Assembly: GCA_003695605.1 (NCBI GenBank) | Contig: RFIK01000031.1 | Coordinates: 1 to 11,857, forward strand | From: Chlorobiota bacterium | Lineage (GTDB): Bacteria > Bacteroidota > Ignavibacteria > Kapaibacteriales > NICIL-2 | Direction of reading: 5' to 3' | Length of the DNA stretch: 11,857 nt | Shown: piece by piece, positions 7,697 to 11,857 of the stretch | Position numbering within the stretch: the stretch's first letter is position 1 | Layout: each line of letters opens with the position of its first letter | Notes under the pieces: generated by a model | Databases searched by the model: none | Seen by the model: only the letters and a program-made list of their open reading frames with translations | What the model was told of the DNA's origin: nothing | Program-made: the position numbers and the translations under genes

Positions 7697-9286
7697 ATGG
7701 TCTCCTACAAGGATGCCAACCGAGCCACTGCTGCAGGGGCAATTGCAGTGTTATATTGGTCGTTCGTCAATGCTTCAGAAGGAGCAGCCCAACCACTCAA
7801 CCCCAAGTTGATCTTCGAACGCTGTGCAGGTGCGGTCGTCCTCATCCAGACAGAGCGTAGCGCTGGCACAGGCTTTTTTATAACCCCGCAATATATCGTC
7901 ACTAATAAGCACGTTATCAGCCGGCCGGGCATTAGTGAAACGGTGTACTACCGCTACGAAGCGGCATACTATACACACCGTCAAATTCAGGTGACAACAC
8001 GGGCCGGCTCAACGATTCCTGTCATCGAGGTCAATGCCTTCCGCGAGCATCCCGACATTGACCTTGCAGTTCTGAAAGTACCACGGCACCAAGGGGTTGC
8101 ACTGCCGATTTTTGAAAAAGTCGTCGAAGTCGGTGAACAAGTCGTCGCCATCGGGCACCCACGCGGGATGGAATGGACGCTCACCCAAGGGAGCATTTCG
8201 AAGAATGACTTCAGCGAAGAGAACTTCGAAAATTTGGTCCAGCTCGATTTAGCCACTGATTTCGGAAGTAGTGGTGGCCCCGTAATCAACAAGTTCGGCC
8301 AAGTCGTCGCTGTCGTCCAAGGCGGCTACTTGTTTAGTGCCACTGGCAACTTCGGCATCCGTTCGGATATCCTTGCAGGATTGCTCGACTACTACGGAAT
8401 CCCGTATAACACAGAGCCAGTTGTCTTGCCAAGCACTGAAGAGCTCCAATCACTGGCTCGGCTCATCCAAGAACAGCAGCGATCGCTCAGTAAGCTTCGC
8501 GAACAGCTCGACCAAGAACGAAGCGAGCTTGACCGCCAGCGCAGCGAACTTGCTCGCCGGCAAAACGAGCTGACCGAACGAGAGCGCAAAATCGCCAGAG
8601 AAAGCGCCGAGCTCGATGCAAAGCTCAAAAACGCCAAAGTGTTCCTGGACGACTACGATAACAAACGCTCCGAGCTCCAGGATGAGTTTGTACGCAAACG
8701 CACCGAACTCCAGGCACTCAAAGCACAGCTCGACAACCGAGAAAAGTCCATCGCCAGCCGAGAGCAATATCTCGACGATCGTGAGCGTTGGCTACGGGAA
8801 AAAGAAGCTGAAATCAGAGAAAAACTTGGCGATCACTTCTCGATCGACGTCCTCGCTTCACCAATGTACGAGATTGAACGCAAGCAGCTTGTTCCTCTCC
8901 GTCTCATTGTCGGTTGTTACTACCGTTTTGGATTTGAGCGTAACGATCGAAAAATCGTTATCCAGGCAAATAAGATTGGTGTCGCTGCAACTCGCCAGCT
9001 TTCTCTGCTCGGTTGGGAACAAGACGAAGTATCGCTTGCACTCGAGATCAATAGCCAGTACCGACTCTGCCTGGGTGTGGTGGTCCGGCAGCGGGATCTG
9101 CTCCAGAATAGACCAGTGGCACCACGCGAGCCACTCTACACTGCAACGTTCCTGGCGGACGTACTCCCCGACAATGCACTCCACCTGGGTCTGAGTGTCA
9201 CTGGAATTACTGATCGGCAGTTTCGCTCTCCGGCGGCCATGGTCGGACTCCAGCTCGGTTTTGAAATCAATTTCCTCCGCTGGTAA
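7697..9286 (+). CDS. Trypsin-like serine protease with coiled coil and C-terminal barrel-like domain
   Basis: A 529-residue protein with an unusual layout. Residues 1-28 look like a signal peptide (hydrophobic run ATAAGAIAVLYWSFV). Residues about 35-237 are an S1C/HtrA-type trypsin fold: AGTGFFITPQYIVTNKHV with catalytic His72, DIDLAVLK with Asp122, and DFGSSGGPV with the nucleophile Ser192. No PDZ domain follows. Residues about 247-378 form a highly charged coiled coil with in-register heptads (SELDRQR, SELARRQ, NELTERE, and so on). Residues about 379-529 are beta-rich with alternating strands and end LGFEINFLRW, like the C-terminal strand of an outer-membrane barrel. The protease may therefore be held in the periplasm by an outer-membrane anchor. 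The frame is open to a TTG at 7625; the ATG at 7697 is preferred because it yields a signal peptide. Confidence 0.8.
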   Translation: MVSYKDANRATAAGAIAVLYWSFVNASEGAAQPLNPKLIFERCAGAVVLIQTERSAGTGFFITPQYIVTNKHVISRPGISETVYYRYEAAYYTHRQIQVTTRAGSTIPVIEVNAFREHPDIDLAVLKVPRHQGVALPIFEKVVEVGEQVVAIGHPRGMEWTLTQGSISKNDFSEENFENLVQLDLATDFGSSGGPVINKFGQVVAVVQGGYLFSATGNFGIRSDILAGLLDYYGIPYNTEPVVLPSTEELQSLARLIQEQQRSLSKLREQLDQERSELDRQRSELARRQNELTERERKIARESAELDAKLKNAKVFLDDYDNKRSELQDEFVRKRTELQALKAQLDNREKSIASREQYLDDRERWLREKEAEIREKLGDHFSIDVLASPMYEIERKQLVPLRLIVGCYYRFGFERNDRKIVIQANKIGVAATRQLSLLGWEQDEVSLALEINSQYRLCLGVVVRQRDLLQNRPVAPREPLYTATFLADVLPDNALHLGLSVTGITDRQFRSPAAMVGLQLGFEINFLRW

Positions 9287-9366
9287 GATGAGATGGCGTG
9301 CACAAGACCACGATGCTCTGCATAGCTACTCCCCGTCTCGACGGACGGTTGGTATGTGTCAGAGAT

Positions 9367-9383
9367 TGTTGACAGTGTCAACA
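9367..9383. promoter_or_regulatory. 17-bp palindrome, candidate operator
   Basis: TGTTGACAGTGTCAACA has two perfect 8-bp arms around a single central G. This is the size and symmetry of a site bound by a dimeric repressor such as a TetR- or GntR-type regulator. It lies 247 bp before the start of the NE0113-like gene and 80 bp after the protease stop, so it could control the downstream gene. No regulator gene is in view. Confidence 0.45.
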
Positions 9384-9522
9384 CACACCCAAGGCGTGGT
9401 CACGACGAATTCCACCTGCAGTCCGTTTTGCCACCGGAACACCAGTGAGTGTATTCGTACCGGTAGTATCTCTCCTGGTGTGTACTGCGCAAGGGTATCG
9501 AGACGAGTACATATTCACACGA

Positions 9523-9555
9523 CCCGCGGTGTAGTCACTTGGCCCGCGGATTTTG
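9523..9555 (+). terminator. Possible GC hairpin followed by T-rich stretch
   Basis: CCGCGG at 9524-9529 can pair with the second CCGCGG at 9544-9549 across a 14-base loop, and ATTTTGTT follows. This loosely resembles an intrinsic terminator or attenuator. The loop is long and the T tract is broken. Alternatively the two CCCGCGG copies, 20 bp apart and so on one DNA face, could be a tandem protein-binding site. It lies about 80 bp before the next gene. Confidence 0.3.
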
Positions 9556-9630
9556 TTCTGACGACCACGAAGGCATATCTGCACATTGGCAGACAATTCT
9601 GTTTGTTCCACCATATCACGGTGTTTTCCT

Positions 9631-10608
9631 ATGCGCCACATTGCTCTGGTCTATTGCGATGAAGACTTTTACCCCGTCCCAGAGTTCTTCGAGGAGCTTA
9701 TGCTCCGGCATCGCCTCCACATCCCGGAATTCTACATCTTCGTGCGGGAAGGCAGGACGCGTCCTATTGTTCCTCTAGAAGGATGGAATTTCACCTCTCA
9801 TACAAACAATTCGACAGCCCTCAACGGCCAGCGGCGGAAGAAGCGGCACACGCGCTCGAACAATCTCGGAGAGAATATGGTCGAGCGCATCCGCGAGATT
9901 ACCCGCATGCACGATACTGTGCTCCATATGCTGATCACCGGCGAGATTGAACGCGCGAGTGCACTGGCCATCAGCGCGTTCCTCCTCTATGGGCGCCCCC
10001 ACGACTGCCTCTACTGGTGGGCGGGCAAGCTTGAGCAAACGCCGAAGGGCAGAATTTCCATTTCCAGCATTCTGCCGATGAGTCCATCCCTTGTCCTCCG
10101 GGCAGTGCCGTGCCCGCCGATGCAATACGTCTGCCCCGATTTCTCGACTCTATATGAGCAAACTGCTCACAATGGCGTTGACCATCATGCAGCACCCTCG
10201 ATGGAGGGGAACGTGCCTCCGTCAGCGGTACTCGACGTTGCACAGTGCACCGTGCGTGTCGGCGAGAACGTTATTCCATTGAGCCCTGTCGAGTGTGCGC
10301 TCTATTGGTGGGTCGTGCACGCGCATCGTCCCATTCCATGGGGCAAATCCTTGCAGGATGACGACTGGGAGCAATTCTGCGAGCTCTACCGACTGATTTG
10401 TAACCAGCGCAACCTTGCACGCACTGGTAATTACACTCCCGCAACGCCCTTCGGCGAGCGGTTGCAGGTGCTCCAAAAAGCAGTCTCGACAATCAAGCGG
10501 AAGATTTCTGCTCTCGGCCCCTCAGCAGCAGAGCTTTATGCACCGCAGCCCATTGGCCTCTACGCAGAGAAAGCACTCCACATTCGCGCAACCATCGAAC
10601 TGCGGTGA
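9631..10608 (+). CDS. Divergent CRISPR-associated NE0113 (Csx/CARF-like) family protein
   Basis: A 325-residue soluble protein that aligns by eye with the Cas_NE0113 / TIGR02584 family, which has a CARF-like fold and is related to Csm6-type ring nucleases. Residues 83-100 match the helix and strand before the family's conserved loop (MVERIREITRMHDTVLHM). Residues 112-129 match the following helix and the GRPxDxLxH motif (here GRPHDCLYW). Residues 141-161 (ISISSILPMSPSLVLRAVP) match the next conserved strand. The C-terminal part fits the family's extra domain: PLSPVECALYWW (216-227), KAVSTIKRKISALGPSAAELY (283-303) and a final GLYAEKALHI (309-318). The SIAGGRKTM-type loop is replaced by LITGEIERAS (101-110), and the N-terminal GxSPQVVTE loop by YCDEDFYPVPE. 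Ligand binding or catalysis may thus be lost or changed. The ATG at 9631 is chosen over a TTG at 9586. Confidence 0.55.
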   Translation: MRHIALVYCDEDFYPVPEFFEELMLRHRLHIPEFYIFVREGRTRPIVPLEGWNFTSHTNNSTALNGQRRKKRHTRSNNLGENMVERIREITRMHDTVLHMLITGEIERASALAISAFLLYGRPHDCLYWWAGKLEQTPKGRISISSILPMSPSLVLRAVPCPPMQYVCPDFSTLYEQTAHNGVDHHAAPSMEGNVPPSAVLDVAQCTVRVGENVIPLSPVECALYWWVVHAHRPIPWGKSLQDDDWEQFCELYRLICNQRNLARTGNYTPATPFGERLQVLQKAVSTIKRKISALGPSAAELYAPQPIGLYAEKALHIRATIELR

Positions 10609-10671
10609 TAAATGGCACCACCAGCGTCGAAGGCGTTGTGCGCACGCTGTAGGGCAGGACACCCTCGGTAG

Positions 10672-10704
10672 TTTTCGGCGCTGTGGCTGAGCGCGGTATT
10701 TTTG
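10672..10704 (+). promoter_or_regulatory. Bacteroidota-type promoter for rpmH-rnpA
   Basis: TATTTTTG (10697-10704) matches TAnnTTTG exactly, and TTTTC (10672-10676) lies about 20 bp upstream in the -33 position (consensus TTTG). The box ends 34 bp before the rpmH ATG, leaving room for a short leader. This is the best promoter in the window and suits a strongly expressed ribosomal protein gene. Confidence 0.5.
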
Positions 10705-10738
10705 CAACACGTACGTTCCACAGTTCCCTTCTGCTCAC

Positions 10739-10891
10739 ATGAAGCGCACCTACCAACCCAGCCGCCGCCGCCGCCGTGCCACCCATGGATTCCGCGCGCG
10801 CATGGCAACGAAAAACGGACGGAAAGTCCTCGCTGCCCGACGCGCCAAAGGCCGCTACAAACTCACCGTCAGTGACGAGCGCCACTGGTGA
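10739..10891 (+). CDS. rpmH: 50S ribosomal protein L34
   Basis: A 50-residue basic protein of the large ribosomal subunit. The family signature is unmistakable: MKRTYQPS, then RATHGFRARMATKNGRKVL and ARRAKGRYKL. Usual L34 is 44-46 residues; this one carries a few extra C-terminal residues (SDERHW) and a run of five arginines at residues 9-13. Its TGA stop (10889-10891) overlaps the GTG start of rnpA by the sequence GTGA, indicating translational coupling. It heads the conserved rpmH-rnpA pair. Confidence 0.97.
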   Translation: MKRTYQPSRRRRRATHGFRARMATKNGRKVLAARRAKGRYKLTVSDERHW

Positions 10892-11268
10892 TCAAACGGC
10901 AACTAGTGCCGCTCCGTGGTCGCACTGCAATCGAGGAACTTTTCCGGATGGGTAAACGTTTCCGCGACCAAAGCGGTCGCCTCCAAGTGATCGCTCTCCC
11001 ACGCGCCGAGTCACAGTTGCTCCGCTACGTAGTTATCGTTGCGCGTGCCATCTGCCCACGAGCAGTTGGGCGTAACCGCATTCGGCGATTGCTGCGCGAG
11101 AGCCTCCGCACCATCGCAAACGACCAACCGGAACTGCTCGCACCCTACGGTGCGATCGCGTTGCGGTGGCTTGCTGCAGCACCAGTGCGGGAATGCAAAC
11201 GTTTGCATTTGCGGGATGTACTCCCTACTGTTCGGGCAGCACTCCAAAAACCGCTCTCTCCGCAATGA
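10888..11268 (+). CDS. rnpA: Ribonuclease P protein component
   Basis: A 126-residue basic protein that partners the RNase P RNA in maturing tRNA 5' ends. The RNR signature is clear at residues 57-71 (PRAVGRNRIRRLLRE), and the N-terminal LRGRTAIEELFRMGKRFR fits the family's leader-binding strand region. Length is normal (E. coli RnpA is 119). The GTG start overlaps the rpmH stop by four bases and the stop overlaps the next gene's ATG by four bases, so all three are likely made from one transcript with coupled translation. The RNase P RNA gene is not in the window. Confidence 0.95.
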   Translation: MIKRQLVPLRGRTAIEELFRMGKRFRDQSGRLQVIALPRAESQLLRYVVIVARAICPRAVGRNRIRRLLRESLRTIANDQPELLAPYGAIALRWLAAAPVRECKRLHLRDVLPTVRAALQKPLSPQ

Positions 11269-11525
11269 CAGCGCCAGACATCTTCGTGTACTCGATCGAG
11301 AACCTCCAGCGCCAGCTCGAAACGGCACCGTTCGAGCTCGGCTACTACACGCTACGCTTCTACGTAGATGAGCGCGGCCGACTCTCCCGCACTCCGACAG
11401 AACGACTGGGAACGTTCTACTACTCGCCCTCTGGCGGGACGCTCCGCGACGAACAGCTCAACATCGTGCTATACAGCGCCCGGATTGACCGCTACAAGGG
11501 GTACGGACGGCCACAGGAAGAGTAG
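11265..11525 (+). CDS. Small hypothetical protein coupled to rnpA
   Basis: An 86-residue acidic-to-neutral soluble protein starting MTAPDIFVYSIENLQ. The frame is open further upstream, but the ATG at 11265 overlaps the rnpA stop as ATGA and is clearly the natural start. The sequence has beta-prone stretches (LGYYTLRFYVDERG, RLGTFYYSPSG, LNIVLYSARID) and no membrane segment or signal. In many bacteria the gene after rnpA is yidD, but the Cys-rich YidD motif is absent here, so this is something else. I do not recognise the family. Position suggests co-regulation with RNase P protein, not necessarily a shared function. Confidence 0.7.
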   Translation: MTAPDIFVYSIENLQRQLETAPFELGYYTLRFYVDERGRLSRTPTERLGTFYYSPSGGTLRDEQLNIVLYSARIDRYKGYGRPQEE

Positions 11526-11528
11526 CGT

Positions 11529-11554
11529 TCCAGCGTAATCTCCCACAAGCTGGA
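11529..11554. terminator. Weak inverted repeat between convergent genes
   Basis: TCCAGC (11529-11534) and GCTGGA (11549-11554) form 6-bp arms with a 14-base loop in the 41-bp gap between two convergent stop codons. It could act as a two-way transcription stop, but there is no T tract on either side. Confidence 0.25.
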
Positions 11555-11566
11555 TTAGCAGGCTCC

Positions 11567-11857
11567 TTATCCGGCTGTTTCGATTGCTTTCGTGCTACTT
11601 CCGTTCTCAGCTGCACCGGCTGACTCTTCCACCAGCTCGTAGGCACGCCAGTACCGTCCCTGCTCGTCGAGCTCGAACGTCCCGGGGTATTCACGCTCGT
11701 AGGTGATGTTGGGCTGCGTGCCAGCAGCGATAATCACACTCCGCGCTGGGAGCTCGAGAAATGATCCCGTTCCGATGTAGCGCGATCCATCCCACGAGAG
11801 TTTTTCGAACACCACAGCGCGAATGTGCCGATGCTCATCGAGCAGAAAACGCCGCGG
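11567..11857 (-). CDS. C-terminal end of an FAD/NAD(P)-dependent oxidoreductase (partial)
   Basis: An open frame enters from the right edge and ends at a TAA at 11569-11567, giving 96 visible residues with no start inside the window. The stretch LPARSVIIAAGTQPN (visible residues 36-50) is the (I/V)(I/V)xAxGxxPN motif found in pyridine nucleotide-disulfide and GltD-like oxidoreductases, where a strand leads into the dinucleotide-binding region. It is followed by YEREYPGTFELDEQGRYWR and then a low-complexity, Ala/Glu/Ser/Thr-rich tail. Only 46 residues follow the motif, and the usual downstream Gly-Asp FAD-binding motif is not seen, so the protein may be unusually short or truncated. It is convergent with the gene ending at 11525. 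Confidence 0.6.
   Translation of the reverse strand, partial: PRRFLLDEHRHIRAVVFEKLSWDGSRYIGTGSFLELPARSVIIAAGTQPNITYEREYPGTFELDEQGRYWRAYELVEESAGAAENGSSTKAIETAG

Larger units (their letters stand above)
9287..9630. other. 344-bp intergenic region with several inverted repeats
   Basis: No convincing gene is present in any frame; the open frames here have unlikely compositions and overlap neighbours. The stretch holds a small GC-rich hairpin 47 bp past the protease stop (CCGTC-TCGACG-GACGG, 9333-9348). It also holds a 17-bp palindrome (9367-9383), 7-bp arms ACACCAG/CTGGTGT (9439-9445 and 9475-9481) enclosing the palindrome TACCGGTA (9458-9465), and paired CCCGCGG sites (9523-9529 and 9543-9549). 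It probably contains the end of the protease transcript and the promoter of the NE0113-like gene. No repeat-spacer pattern of a CRISPR array is seen. Confidence 0.6.

Noticed and set aside
9287..9630. Possible CRISPR array near the NE0113-like gene
   Set aside because: There are only palindromes and short inverted repeats; no regularly spaced direct repeats of 24-40 bp are present.
9195..9662. Open frame spanning the 9287-9630 gap
   Set aside because: It begins inside the protease gene, has an unnatural composition and no start signal, and runs past the ATG of the next gene.
10609..10738. Possible replication origin next to rpmH
   Set aside because: rpmH-rnpA often lies near dnaA/oriC, but no cluster of DnaA boxes (TTATCCACA) or AT-rich unwinding region was found.
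11265..11525. YidD (membrane insertion factor) after rnpA
   Set aside because: Position and size fit, but the Cys-containing RFxPSCSxY-type motif and the hydrophobic N-terminus of YidD are absent.

Overview
The window looks like chromosomal DNA from a Gram-negative bacterium of the Bacteroidota/Chlorobi (FCB) side of the tree, possibly an uncultured lineage. The reasons are indirect: several genes are preceded by a TAnnTTTG box typical of Bacteroidota promoters, most starts lack a Shine-Dalgarno sequence, and there is a cluster of secreted outer-membrane proteins (a Porin_O_P-type porin, a double-OmpA-domain protein, and two further proteins ending in Trp). Base composition looks moderately GC-rich and even. 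No tRNA, rRNA, insertion sequence, CRISPR array or phage gene was recognised. Taxonomy is inference only.

Layout. 1-1554 (minus): a partial gene of unknown function running off the left edge, and an MFS transporter 29 bp upstream of it. 1555-1666: a divergent promoter region. 1667-3295 (plus): adenine deaminase, whose 3' end overlaps that of the convergent porin gene by 7 bp. 3289-6487 (minus): the porin and, upstream of it, a large OmpA-family envelope protein. 6488-6643: a second divergent region. 6644-9286 (plus): a probable outer-membrane beta-barrel protein, then a trypsin-like protease fused to a long coiled coil and a C-terminal beta-rich, barrel-like domain. 9287-9630: a 344-bp non-coding stretch with a strong palindrome and other inverted repeats. 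9631-10608 (plus): a protein that I read as a divergent member of the CRISPR-associated NE0113 (Csx/CARF ring-nuclease-like) family. 10739-11525 (plus): rpmH, rnpA and an unknown 86-codon gene, joined by two 4-bp start/stop overlaps. 11567-11857 (minus): the C-terminal end of a flavin-dependent oxidoreductase entering from the right edge.

How it fits together. Most of the window is housekeeping and cell-envelope biology: purine salvage (ade), small-molecule transport (MFS, porin), outer membrane to peptidoglycan attachment (OmpA), and a possibly outer-membrane-tethered protease. rpmH-rnpA supplies ribosomal protein L34 and the RNase P protein. The most unusual item is the NE0113-like gene. 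It sits alone, directly upstream of rpmH, with no cas gene or repeat array in view. It appears to keep the family scaffold and C-terminal domain but has lost the conserved Gly-rich nucleotide-binding signatures. It could be a repurposed or decayed cyclic-oligoadenylate sensor. All family names were assigned by eye and need profile searches.
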